Assembly (NCBI RefSeq): GCF_008639165.1
Contig: NZ_CP029197.1
Location: forward strand, 6,390,001 to 6,454,000
Direction of reading: 5' to 3'
Length of the DNA stretch: 64,000 nucleotides
Origin: Streptomyces venezuelae ATCC 10712
GTDB lineage: Bacteria; Actinomycetota; Actinomycetes; Streptomycetales; Streptomycetaceae
Shown here: one piece after another, positions 52,017 through 59,821 of the stretch
Layout: every line of letters begins with the position of its first letter
Numbering within the stretch: the stretch's first letter is position 1
Position numbers and translations under genes: made by a program
The notes under the pieces: generated by a model
Databases searched by the model: none
The model's input: the letters and a program-made list of their open reading frames with translations, nothing else
Told to the model about the DNA's origin: nothing

Positions 52017-53126
52017 TTACTTGACGCCGAGACCGGCGTCGGAGACCTCGGGCTTGCCGGCGGCCTTCAGCACCTTGTTGAGGAGCTTCAGGTCGTAGAT
52101 GCCGGCCAGGTCGGGCTGCTTGATCAGCTCGGCCTTGACCGCCCACTCGGACTGCGTCTTCAGCGTCGCGGCCAGCGGGTCGTCGGTGATCGCGATGCTC
52201 GGCCACGCCGGGTCGATGACCTTGGCGTCCAGGGCCTTGCCGGTCTCCGCCTTCAGTGCCGCGTTGGCCGACTCCTTGGCCTTGTCCGGGTTGGCGTTGA
52301 TCCACTCGTTGGTCTTCACCGTCCCCCTGAGCACGGCCTCGACCACGTCCGGGTGCTCCGCGAGGAACTTCTGCGACACGATGATGTTCGTGATCACGAA
52401 CTTCTTGTCGGGCCACAGGGTGGTCTCGTCGAGGAGGACCTTGCCGCCCTGGGAGACCAGCTTGGAGGCGGTCGGCTCGGGCACCCAGGCGCCGTCGATG
52501 GAGCCGGACTTGAAGGCGTCCGGGGTCACCTTGTTGTCCGTGCGGACGACGGAGACGTCACCCTTGCCGGACTCCGGGTCGACCTTCCAGCCCTTCTCCG
52601 CGATCCAGTTGAGGAGCGCGACGTCCTGCGTGTTCCCCTTCTGGGGGGTGGCGATCCGCTTGCCCTTGATGTCGTCCAGGGTCTTGATCTTGTCCGGGTT
52701 CACGACCAGCTTGACGCCGCCGGAGGCGGAGCCGGAGATGATCCGCAGGTTTTTGCCCTTGGACTTGACGTACGCGTTGATGGACGGCGAGGGGCCGATG
52801 AAGCCGATGTCGAGCGAGCCGCCGTTGAGCGCCTCGATCTCGGACGGGCCGGCGTTGAAGGTCTGCGGCTTCAGCGTGGTGCCGCCCAGCTCCTTCTGGA
52901 TCAGGCCGTCCTGGACGCCGATCAGCGCGGTCGCGTGGGTGAGGTTGGGGAAGTACCCGAGCCGTACGGTGTCGGCGGAGAGCTTCTTGCCCTCGGCGGC
53001 CACCTTCTTCTCGTCGTTCTTGGCGTCGGAGCCGTAGCCGCAGGAGGCGAGCGCGCCGATCAGCAGCGGCAGGGCGGCGGCAGCGGCGAGGCCGCGGCGC
53101 AGGGTGGTACGGGTGGTGGCAGGCAC
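52017..53126 (-). CDS. sulfonate/taurine-type substrate-binding lipoprotein
   Basis: The 369-aa lipoprotein has a signal and lipobox LASC with Cys29. The SsuA/TauA-like fold shows RLGYFPNLTHATALIGV and FNAGPSEIEALNGGSLDIGFIGPSPSI. It should bind aliphatic sulfonates or related sulfur compounds. GTG start at 53126 with AGGGGAA upstream. It is preceded by a 33-codon Cys-ending frame and a hairpin, suggesting separate control of this uptake module within the cys cluster. Confidence 0.88.
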   Translation of the reverse strand: MPATTRTTLRRGLAAAAALPLLIGALASCGYGSDAKNDEKKVAAEGKKLSADTVRLGYFPNLTHATALIGVQDGLIQKELGGTTLKPQTFNAGPSEIEALNGGSLDIGFIGPSPSINAYVKSKGKNLRIISGSASGGVKLVVNPDKIKTLDDIKGKRIATPQKGNTQDVALLNWIAEKGWKVDPESGKGDVSVVRTDNKVTPDAFKSGSIDGAWVPEPTASKLVSQGGKVLLDETTLWPDKKFVITNIIVSQKFLAEHPDVVEAVLRGTVKTNEWINANPDKAKESANAALKAETGKALDAKVIDPAWPSIAITDDPLAATLKTQSEWAVKAELIKQPDLAGIYDLKLLNKVLKAAGKPEVSDAGLGVK

Positions 53127-53202
53127 GGGAGGTGTTCCCCTCGATTCAGCGTTTTCGAAGTCTGCGTCTATGTCGTTCGGGGTGGAGCGGGTGGAGCGGG
53201 GT

Positions 53203-53222
53203 CGCGCCGCGCATGCGGCGCG
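53203..53222 (-). promoter_or_regulatory. 8-bp GC hairpin after the Cys-ending peptide
   Basis: A perfect CGCGCCGC/GCGGCGCG stem with a GCAT loop begins 6 bases after the TGA of the 33-codon frame and lies before the substrate-binding-protein gene. It may act as an attenuator or as an RNA-processing boundary. Confidence 0.55.
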
Positions 53223-53228
53223 TCGAGG

Positions 53229-53330
53229 TCAGCACGCACATCGCGCGACGCCTCCCATGCCCGCACCGAGGGCGCCGGAGCCCACCCGGCCGCCTTCCTT
53301 CGCGAAGGTGTCGTAGACGTTCTCGCTCAT
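53229..53330 (-). CDS. 33-aa peptide ending in Cys-Ala-Cys, between cysN and the ABC genes
   Basis: The frame starts at an ATG one base after the cysN stop (TGA-C-ATG), with GGGA and AAGGA upstream inside cysN, so it is in a position for coupled translation. It begins MSENVYDTFAKEGG, has a Gly-rich middle and ends in RCAC before TGA. Two of the last three sense codons are Cys. A hairpin follows 6 bases later. It may be a real small protein or a cysteine-sensing leader; comparison with relatives is needed to choose. Confidence 0.5.
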   Translation of the reverse strand: MSENVYDTFAKEGGRVGSGALGAGMGGVARCAC

Positions 53331-53331
53331 G

Positions 53332-54675
53332 TCAGAAGTCCCATCCTTCTTCGTCCTCGACGACCGCGACGGCCTTGGCGGTCGCGAAGGAATCGCCGGC
53401 CATGCCGGCCGCGAGCGTGGTGCCGTCCGCCGGGTCGATCAGCAGGAACGAACCGGTGCGGCGGGAGTCCGCGTACGCGTCGAGCGCGAGCGGCTCGGCG
53501 GTGCGCACGACGACCCGGCCGATGTCGTTGGCGACCAGCTGACCCGGGTTCGGGTGCTGGGAGAGGTCGTCCAGGGTGAGCCGCGAGGGGATCTCCTTGA
53601 CGATCGCCTTGACCGTGCGGGTGGTGTGCTTGAGCAGCACCCGCTGGCCGACGGAGAGGGCCTGGTCCGCCACGTGGCAGACGGTCGCCTCGATGTCCTG
53701 GGTGGTCGGCGGGGCGTCACCGCTCGGGGCGAGCAGGTCGCCGCGCGAGATGTCGATGTCGTCGGCGAGCCGGATGGTGACCGACTGCGGTGCCCAGGCG
53801 ATGTCCACCGACGCGCCGAGCGCGTCGATCCCGGTGATCGTGGAGGTCTGCCCGGACGGCAGGACGGTGATCTGCTCGCCGACCCGGAAGGCACCGGCCG
53901 CGATCTGACCGGCGTAGCCCCGGTAGTCGGGGTGCTCGGCGGTCTGCGGGCGGATCACGTACTGCACGGGGAAGCGCGCGTGGCAGGCCGTCAGGTCGTG
54001 GCTGACCGGGACGGTCTCCAGGTGTTCCAGGACCGTCGGGCCGCCGTACCAGTCCATGTTCGCGGACGGCTCCACCACGTTGTCGCCGGCCAGCGCCGAG
54101 ATCGGGATCGCGGTGATCTCCGGGACGCCGAGCTCGGAGGCGTACGTCGTGAACTCCTCGGCGATCGCGGCGAAGACGGGCTCCTGGTAGTCGACCAGGT
54201 CCATCTTGTTCACGGCCAGGACGACGTGCGGCACCCGGAGGAGCGCGGCGACGGCGGCGTGCCGGCGGGTCTGCTCGACCACGCCGTTGCGGGCGTCGAC
54301 GAGGACCACGGCCAGCTCGGCGGTGGACGCGCCGGTCACCATGTTCCGGGTGTACTGCACGTGCCCGGGGGTGTCGGCGAGGATGAAGCGGCGGCGGGGC
54401 GTCGCGAAGTAGCGGTAGGCCACGTCGATGGTGATGCCCTGCTCGCGCTCGGCCCGCAGACCGTCGGTGAGGAGCGCCAGGTCGGGCGCCTCCTGGCCGC
54501 GGGAGCGCGAGGCGTGCTCCACGGCCTCCAGCTGGTCGGCGAGGACCGACTTGGAGTCGTGGAGGAGCCGGCCCACCAGGGTGGACTTGCCGTCGTCGAC
54601 GGAGCCGGCGGTGGCGAAGCGCAGCAGGGTGGTGGCCGCCAGCTGCTCGGACAGCTGCTCGGTGGACGTGCTCAT
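53332..54675 (-). CDS. cysN: sulfate adenylyltransferase subunit 1 (GTPase)
   Basis: The 447-aa GTPase has G1 GSVDDGKST, G3 DTPGH, G4 NKMD and an EF-Tu-like C-terminal pair of domains (SRGDLLAPSG, DIGRVVVRT). With CysD it makes APS from sulfate and ATP, GTP hydrolysis driving the reaction. There is no fused APS kinase, which is encoded separately as cysC. The ATG at 54675 overlaps the cysD stop by one base (TAATG). Confidence 0.95.
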   Translation of the reverse strand: MSTSTEQLSEQLAATTLLRFATAGSVDDGKSTLVGRLLHDSKSVLADQLEAVEHASRSRGQEAPDLALLTDGLRAEREQGITIDVAYRYFATPRRRFILADTPGHVQYTRNMVTGASTAELAVVLVDARNGVVEQTRRHAAVAALLRVPHVVLAVNKMDLVDYQEPVFAAIAEEFTTYASELGVPEITAIPISALAGDNVVEPSANMDWYGGPTVLEHLETVPVSHDLTACHARFPVQYVIRPQTAEHPDYRGYAGQIAAGAFRVGEQITVLPSGQTSTITGIDALGASVDIAWAPQSVTIRLADDIDISRGDLLAPSGDAPPTTQDIEATVCHVADQALSVGQRVLLKHTTRTVKAIVKEIPSRLTLDDLSQHPNPGQLVANDIGRVVVRTAEPLALDAYADSRRTGSFLLIDPADGTTLAAGMAGDSFATAKAVAVVEDEEGWDF

Positions 54676-55610
54676 TAGAAGTACCCTTCGCGCTTGCGGT
54701 CTTCCATCGCGGCCTCGGACATCTTGTCGTCGGCGCGGGTCGCGCCCCGCTCGGTGAGCCGGGAGGCGGCGATCTCGGCGATCACGGCGTCCAGCGTGGT
54801 GGCGTCGGAGTCGACGGCGCCGGTGCAGGACATGTCGCCGACGGTGCGGTAGCGGATCAGCCGCGTCTGAGTCGTCTCGGACTCCTTCGGGCCGCCCCAG
54901 TCGCCGGCGGTCAGCCACATGCCGTTGCGGGCGAAGACCTCGCGCTCGTGGGCGAAGTAGATCGCCGGGAGTTCGATCTTCTCGCGCTGGATGTACTGCC
55001 AGACGTCGAGCTCGGTCCAGTTGGACAGCGGGAAGACGCGGACGTGCTCGCCGGGCGCGTGGCGGCCGTTGTAGAGCTGCCACAGCTCGGGGCGCTGGCG
55101 GCGCGGGTCCCACTGGGAGAACTCGTCGCGCAGCGAGAACACCCGCTCCTTCGCGCGGGCCTTCTCCTCGTCGCGGCGGCCGCCGCCGAAGACTGCGTCG
55201 AAGCGGTGCTGCTGGATCGCCTCGGTGAGCGGGACGGTCTGCAGCGGGTTGCGGGTGCCGTCGGGGCGCTCGCGCAGCTTTCCGGCGTCGATGTACTCCT
55301 GCACGGAGGCCACGTGCAGCCGCAGCCCGTGCTGGGCGACGACGCGGTCGCGGTACTCGAGGACCTCGGGGAAGTTGTGCCCGGTGTCGACGTGCAGCAG
55401 CGTGAAGGGGACCGGCGCGGGGGCGAAGGCCTTCAGCGCCAGGTGCAGCATGACGATGGAGTCCTTGCCGCCGGAGAACAGGATCACCGGCCGCTCGAAC
55501 TCGCCCGCCACCTCACGGAAGATGTGGACGGCCTCGGACTCCAGGGAGTCGAGGTGCGACAGCGCGAACGGGCTGTCCGTACTGTCGTGAACATGAGCCA
55601 CGGTGGTCAT
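54675..55610 (-). CDS. cysD: sulfate adenylyltransferase subunit 2
   Basis: The 311-aa protein has the PP-loop SGGKDS at 46-51, the HVDTGHNFPEV strand, GGGRRDEEKAR and the conserved C-terminal RKREGYF. It is the catalytic ATP-sulfurylase subunit partnered by CysN. It overlaps cysC by 4 bp and cysN by 1 bp, so the three are translationally coupled. Confidence 0.96.
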   Translation of the reverse strand: MTTVAHVHDSTDSPFALSHLDSLESEAVHIFREVAGEFERPVILFSGGKDSIVMLHLALKAFAPAPVPFTLLHVDTGHNFPEVLEYRDRVVAQHGLRLHVASVQEYIDAGKLRERPDGTRNPLQTVPLTEAIQQHRFDAVFGGGRRDEEKARAKERVFSLRDEFSQWDPRRQRPELWQLYNGRHAPGEHVRVFPLSNWTELDVWQYIQREKIELPAIYFAHEREVFARNGMWLTAGDWGGPKESETTQTRLIRYRTVGDMSCTGAVDSDATTLDAVIAEIAASRLTERGATRADDKMSEAAMEDRKREGYF

Positions 55611-56173
55611 GCGAGACCCCTCTCGGTGAGCAGCTCGTGGAGCGTCGCTGCCGACTCCTGCACGGTCTGGGTGTGGGACTCGATCCGCAGATCGGGGTTC
55701 CGCGGCTCGTCGTACGGGTCGTCGACGCCGGTGAGACCGCTGATCTCGCCCGCGGCCTGCTTGGCGTAGAGCCCCTTCACGTCACGTACGGAGCAGACGT
55801 CGACCGGGGTGGCGACGTGCACCTCGACGTACGGGGTGCCCTCCGCGGCGTGGCGCTTGCGCACCGCCTCGCGGCTGTCCTCGTACGGGGCGATGACGGG
55901 GACGAGGACCTTCACGCCGTTGGAGGCGAGGAGTTCCGCGACGAAGCCGATCCGCTGCACGTTGGTGTGCCGGTCCTCGCGGCTGAAGCCGAGGCCCGCC
56001 GAGAGGAACTCGCGGATCTCGTCGCCGTCGAGCACCTCGACCCGGTGGCCCTCCGCGCGCAGCCGGCCGGCCAGCTCGTACGCGATGGTGGTCTTCCCGG
56101 CGCTCGGGAGGCCGGTGAGCCAGATGGTGGCGCCCGTCACGTGCTTCTCCTGAAAGTTCTGAGTGTCCGTCAT
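55607..56173 (-). CDS. cysC: adenylylsulfate kinase
   Basis: The 188-aa kinase has the P-loop GLPSAGKTT at 21-29, DGDEIR, the RHTNVQRIGFVAELL helix and GLYAKQAAGEI. It phosphorylates APS to PAPS. It overlaps both neighbours by 4 bp. The neighbouring CysH has the cysteines of an iron-sulfur APS reductase, which would not need PAPS, so the kinase may serve sulfotransfer or buffer APS. Confidence 0.95.
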   Translation of the reverse strand: MTDTQNFQEKHVTGATIWLTGLPSAGKTTIAYELAGRLRAEGHRVEVLDGDEIREFLSAGLGFSREDRHTNVQRIGFVAELLASNGVKVLVPVIAPYEDSREAVRKRHAAEGTPYVEVHVATPVDVCSVRDVKGLYAKQAAGEISGLTGVDDPYDEPRNPDLRIESHTQTVQESAATLHELLTERGLA

Positions 56174-56877
56174 CCGTGCAGCCCGCATTCGGTCTTGGCG
56201 CGGCCCGCCCAGCGTCCGGCGCGGGCGTCCTCGCCCTCCAGGACGCGGCGGGTGCACGGGGCGCAGCCGACGGAGGTGTAGCCGTCCATCAGGAGCGGGT
56301 TGGTCAGGACGCCGTGCTCGGCGACGTAGGCGTCGACGTCGTCCTGCGTCCAGCGGGCGATGGGGGAGACCTTGACCTTCTGCCGCTTCTCGTCCCAGCC
56401 GACGACCGGGGTGTTCGCCCGGGTCGGGGACTCGTCGCGGCGCAGTCCGGTGGCCCAGGCGCCGTACCGGGTCAGGCCCTCTTCGAGGGGCTTGACCTTG
56501 CGCAGCGCGCAGCAGAGGTCGGGGTCGCGGTCGTGCAGCTTCGGGCCGTACTCGGCGTCCTGCTCGGCCACGGTCTGCCGCGGGGTCAGGGTGATGACGT
56601 TGACGTCCATGACGGCGTCCACGGCGTCACGGGTGCCGATGGTCTCCTCGAAGTGGTAGCCGGTGTCGAGGAAGACGACGTCCACGCCGGGCCTGACCCG
56701 GGAGGCGAGGTGGGCGACGACGGCGTCCTCCATGGAGGAGGTGACGCAGAAGCCCTCGCCGAAGGTGTCCACGGCCCAGCGGAGGATCTCCAGCGCGGAG
56801 GCGTCCTCCAGATCGCGGCCGGCCTGCTCGGCGAGTGCCTTGAGGTCGGCCGCGGCGGTTGCCTGAGTCGTCGTCAT
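56170..56877 (-). CDS. cysH: APS/PAPS reductase, [4Fe-4S] type
   Basis: The 235-aa reductase has the four iron-sulfur cysteines Cys122-Cys123 and Cys205-x2-Cys208, and the catalytic Cys231 in the C-terminal ECGLHG. VTSSMEDAV is the PP-loop-like segment. The CC/CxxC set is typical of assimilatory APS reductases, reducing APS to sulfite with thioredoxin. The start is an ATG at 56877 behind GAGGGAAAG; it overlaps the zinc-ribbon gene stop. Confidence 0.95.
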   Translation of the reverse strand: MTTTQATAAADLKALAEQAGRDLEDASALEILRWAVDTFGEGFCVTSSMEDAVVAHLASRVRPGVDVVFLDTGYHFEETIGTRDAVDAVMDVNVITLTPRQTVAEQDAEYGPKLHDRDPDLCCALRKVKPLEEGLTRYGAWATGLRRDESPTRANTPVVGWDEKRQKVKVSPIARWTQDDVDAYVAEHGVLTNPLLMDGYTSVGCAPCTRRVLEGEDARAGRWAGRAKTECGLHG

Positions 56878-57053
56878 ATCTCTTTCCCTCCAGGGGTGTT
56901 GCCCGAAGTTCCGGGGGCGAGGAGCCCCAGGAACTTCAACTGGAAGGCTCGGCTGCACGCGCTGCATTCCCAGGCGCCGTGGCCCTGCTCGTTCGGACGC
57001 AGGTCCTCGTCGCCGCAGTAGGGGCAGAAGAACGGGGCGGCACGCTCGCTCAT
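56874..57053 (-). CDS. 59-aa zinc-ribbon protein in the sulfur-assimilation operon
   Basis: A short frame with 4-bp overlaps on both sides (its ATG overlaps the sir stop and its TGA overlaps the cysH ATG) encodes 59 residues. CPYCGDEDLRPN and a WECSACSRAF form a two-CxxC ribbon followed by an FQLKFLG segment. The tight coupling between sir and cysH shows it is genuinely expressed. The pair of CxxC motifs could bind zinc or iron, or carry electrons. Streptomyces cys clusters carry a similar small gene at this position as I recall; its role is unknown. Confidence 0.8.
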   Translation of the reverse strand: MSERAAPFFCPYCGDEDLRPNEQGHGAWECSACSRAFQLKFLGLLAPGTSGNTPGGKEI

Positions 57054-58747
57054 GACAGCGCCTCTTCCGAGGCGCGCGCCGCCCAGGTGGCGAAGCGCTC
57101 GCCGGTCTCGCGCTCCGCCTGGAAGCGCTTGAGGACCCGCTCCACGTAGTCCGGGAGCTCGGCCGCGGTGACCTTGAGGCCGCGGACCTTGCGGCCGAAA
57201 CCGGCCTCCAGGCCGAGCGCGCCGCCGAGGTGCACCTGGTAGCCCTCGACCCGGTTGCCGTCCCCGTCAAGGACCAGCTGGCCCTTGAGGCCGATGTCGG
57301 CGACCTGGATGCGGGCGCAGGCGTTCGGGCAGCCGTTGATGTTGATCGTCAGCGGCTCGTCGAAGTCCGGGACGCGGCGCTCCAGTTCGTCGATGAGCGA
57401 GGCGCCGCGGGCCTTGGTCTCGACGATCGCGAGCTTGCAGAACTCGATGCCGGTGCAGGCCATCGTGCCGCGCCGGAACGGGGTCGGGTTCACCCGCAGG
57501 TCGAGGGCCTCCAGGGCGGCGACCGCCGAGTCGAGCTGGGCCTCCTCGACGTCGAGGAGGATCATCTTCTGGTCCGCGGTGGTGCGCAGCCGGCCGGAGC
57601 CGTGCTGCTCGGCCAGAGCGGCGATCTTGGTGAGCGTGGCGCCGTCGACCCGGCCGACGCGCGGGGCGAAGCCGATGTAGAACCGGCCGTCGTTCTGCCG
57701 GTGCACGCCCATGTGGTCGCGCCACTGGCCCGCGGGCTGCTCGGGGGCGGGGCCGTCGGTCAGCTTGCGCCGGAGGTACTCGTCCTCCAGGACCTGGCGG
57801 AACTTCTCCGGGCCCCAGTCGGCGACGAGGAACTTCAGCCGGGCGCGGTTGCGCAGCCGGCGGTAGCCGTAGTCGCGGAAGATCGAGATGACGCCCTCGT
57901 AGACGTCCGGGACCTCGTCGAGGGAGACCCAGGCGCCGAGGCGGACGCCCAGCTTGGGGTTGGTGGAGAGACCGCCGCCGACCCAGACGTCGAAGCCGGG
58001 GCCGTGCTCCGGGTGGTGCACGCCGACGAAGGCGATGTCGTTGATCTCGTGCGCCACGTCGAGCTGCGGCGAGCCGGAGACCGCGGACTTGAACTTGCGG
58101 GGCAGGTTGGAGAAGTCCTTGTTGCCGACGATCCGACGGTAGATCTCGTCGATGGCGGGCGTGCCGTCGATGATCTCGTCGGCGGCGATGCCGGCCACCG
58201 GGGAGCCGAGGATGACACGCGGGGTGTCGCCGCAGGCCTCGGTGGTGGACAGGCCGACCGCCTCCAGGCGGTTCCAGATCTCGGGGACGTCCTCGATGCG
58301 GATCCAGTGGTACTGGACGTTCTGCCGGTCCGTGATGTCGGCGGTGCCACGGGCGAACTCCTCGGAGATCTCGCCGATGACCCGGAGCTGCTCGGTGGTC
58401 AGCCGGCCGCCGTCGATCCGCACCCGGAGCATGAAGTACTCGTCGTCCAGCTCCTCCGGCTCCAGGACACCCGTCTTGGTGCCGTCCAGACCCTGCTTGC
58501 GCTGGGTGTAGAGGCCCCACCAGCGCATGCGTCCGCGCAGGTCGTTGGGGTCGATGGAGTCGAATCCGCGCTTCGAGTAGACCGTCTCAATACGTGTCCG
58601 TACGTTGAGACCGTCGTCGTCCTTCTTGAACTGCTCATTGCCGTTCAGGGGGGTGAAGTGCCCCACGGCCCACTGACCCTCGCCACGGTGGCGCCCGGTC
58701 TTGCGGCGTGCGGCGGCGGGAGTGGGGTTTTCCGGGGTGGCGGCCAT
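57050..58747 (-). CDS. sir: ferredoxin-type sulfite (nitrite/sulfite) reductase
   Basis: The 565-aa siroheme protein has the two half-domains of this family and the siroheme-[4Fe-4S] ligands Cys431-x5-Cys437 and Cys473-x3-Cys477 (NGCPNAC). Conserved ITDRQNVQYHW and TADQKMILLDV segments lie in the parachute domains. The single-polypeptide form uses ferredoxin and reduces sulfite to sulfide. Its position with the cys genes makes sulfite rather than nitrite the likely substrate. ATG 58747 has a GAAGGA site. Confidence 0.94.
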   Translation of the reverse strand: MAATPENPTPAAARRKTGRHRGEGQWAVGHFTPLNGNEQFKKDDDGLNVRTRIETVYSKRGFDSIDPNDLRGRMRWWGLYTQRKQGLDGTKTGVLEPEELDDEYFMLRVRIDGGRLTTEQLRVIGEISEEFARGTADITDRQNVQYHWIRIEDVPEIWNRLEAVGLSTTEACGDTPRVILGSPVAGIAADEIIDGTPAIDEIYRRIVGNKDFSNLPRKFKSAVSGSPQLDVAHEINDIAFVGVHHPEHGPGFDVWVGGGLSTNPKLGVRLGAWVSLDEVPDVYEGVISIFRDYGYRRLRNRARLKFLVADWGPEKFRQVLEDEYLRRKLTDGPAPEQPAGQWRDHMGVHRQNDGRFYIGFAPRVGRVDGATLTKIAALAEQHGSGRLRTTADQKMILLDVEEAQLDSAVAALEALDLRVNPTPFRRGTMACTGIEFCKLAIVETKARGASLIDELERRVPDFDEPLTININGCPNACARIQVADIGLKGQLVLDGDGNRVEGYQVHLGGALGLEAGFGRKVRGLKVTAAELPDYVERVLKRFQAERETGERFATWAARASEEALS

Positions 58748-58784
58748 GGCGTCTTGTCCTTCGGGACTGCGAGAGGGCGGCTCT

Positions 58785-58808
58785 GACCTGCACACTGGCG
58801 CTCAGGTC
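58785..58808 (-). promoter_or_regulatory. hairpin in the sir 5' leader
   Basis: GACCTG/CAGGTC arms (6 bp, extendable with mismatches) are 12 bases apart, about 40-60 bases before the sir start and after the leader-peptide stop. The structure may form an attenuator with the upstream leader peptide. Confidence 0.35.
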
Positions 58809-58883
58809 GGAGGGTGGCGCGTCAGTGCGCAGCAGGGTCGGGCAGAGTCGTGCTGAAAAGTGATCGCGGCGGTGCTGGTTCTC

Positions 58884-58967
58884 TCAGCGCGCCGGACAGA
58901 TGGCGCTGGACATGCGGCCGAGGTCGACGTGCCGCCGACTCACCAAGGCAATTCCAGTTCCAGACAT
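58884..58967 (-). CDS. 27-aa leader peptide of the sir-cys operon
   Basis: A 27-codon frame between the promoter region and sir encodes a peptide starting MSGTGIALVS, with the core RRHVDLGRMSSAIC and ending CPAR. The same core is found in Streptomyces proteins annotated as putative leader peptide ahead of sulfur genes. The Cys near the end and the hairpin further downstream suggest cysteine-dependent control of the operon, but the mechanism is inferred. Confidence 0.75.
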   Translation of the reverse strand: MSGTGIALVSRRHVDLGRMSSAICPAR

Positions 58968-59029
58968 GACGGAAGCGTGTCACGGGACTTTGGACCCAGT
59001 CCAGCATCGTCCAGGATGCGGACATTGTC

Positions 59030-59046
59030 GTCTCGTTCTACGAGAC
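59030..59046. promoter_or_regulatory. 17-bp perfect palindrome upstream of the cys leader
   Basis: GTCTCGT-TCT-ACGAGAC (plus-strand reading) lies 63 bp upstream of the leader-peptide start. Position and symmetry fit a dimeric regulator site; the protein is unknown. Confidence 0.5.
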
Positions 59047-59067
59047 AGCGTGACGCGGGTCACGCGA

Positions 59068-59091
59068 AAGGGGCCCTGATCAGGGCCCCTT
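59068..59091. terminator. 24-bp perfect palindromic terminator
   Basis: A perfect 24-bp palindrome with ends AAGGGG/CCCCTT lies 32 bp downstream of the GNAT stop at 59124 and next to the cys promoter region. The A/T ends on both sides suit termination of the minus-strand gene and could also block read-through towards it. Confidence 0.7.
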
Positions 59092-59123
59092 CACCGGTCC
59101 GCGACGGTCCGTACCGCGCGCTC

Positions 59124-59693
59124 TCAGACGTCGGCACCCGGCCACGGCCCCGGCGTCTCGGTCTCCTCGACCTCCTCGACCTTGGTGTCGAAGAGCCGGA
59201 AGCCCCGGCGCTCGTAGTTGGCCATCGCGTGCGGGCCGTCGAGCGAGCAGGTGTGCAGCCAGACGCGCTTCGTCGGCTCCCGGTCCGGCCAGCGCTCGGC
59301 CAGGTCCCAGGCGCGCGCCACGCCGTACGAGAGGAGGTGGCCGCCGATCCGGCGCCCCCGGAAGGCCGGGATCAGGCCGAAGTAGACGATCTCCACCGTG
59401 CCGTCGTCCTGCGGGTCCAGCTCCACGTACCCGGCCGGCGTCCCCCTGTCGTACGCCACCCAGATCTCGGCACCCGGCTTCTCCACGATCTCCTGCCACT
59501 GCTTGTACGTCAGCGACAGCCGGTCGGACCAGCGGATGTCGCCGCCGACCGCGGTGTAGAGGAAGCGGCTGAACTCCGCCGAGGGCACCTCGGCGCGCCG
59601 GACCACCACGTCGTCGCCCTCCGGCGGGGTGGCGGGACGCAGGTCGGACGGCGAGGTCTGTTCGAGGGACCAGGTGGTGAGAGTGATGCTCAT
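59124..59693 (-). CDS. GNAT-family N-acetyltransferase
   Basis: The 189-aa protein has one GNAT domain with the strand VEIVYFGLIP, the acetyl-CoA loop AFRGRRIGGHLL and the C-terminal NYERRGF. The acceptor is unknown. It is followed by a perfect terminator before the cys operon promoter region, so it is transcribed separately. The ATG at 59693 has only a weak upstream region. Confidence 0.87.
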   Translation of the reverse strand: MSITLTTWSLEQTSPSDLRPATPPEGDDVVVRRAEVPSAEFSRFLYTAVGGDIRWSDRLSLTYKQWQEIVEKPGAEIWVAYDRGTPAGYVELDPQDDGTVEIVYFGLIPAFRGRRIGGHLLSYGVARAWDLAERWPDREPTKRVWLHTCSLDGPHAMANYERRGFRLFDTKVEEVEETETPGPWPGADV

Positions 59694-59821
59694 GGGGTCA
59701 TCGCATCATGCGGAGCGCCGGATTCCCAGAGGGGTCGGAGGTCGCGGGGGCCGGGGGAGCCCCGTCGGGGCCCCGCCGGAAGACACTCGTCCACATGGTG
59801 GACACCCGCCGGTCGCGCCCG

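Noticed and set aside
53127..53331. SAM, T-box or cobalamin riboswitch ahead of the sulfonate ABC genes
   Set aside because: I could not find the conserved cores or a tRNA-like specifier helix; the interval is mostly explained by the small frame and one short hairpin.
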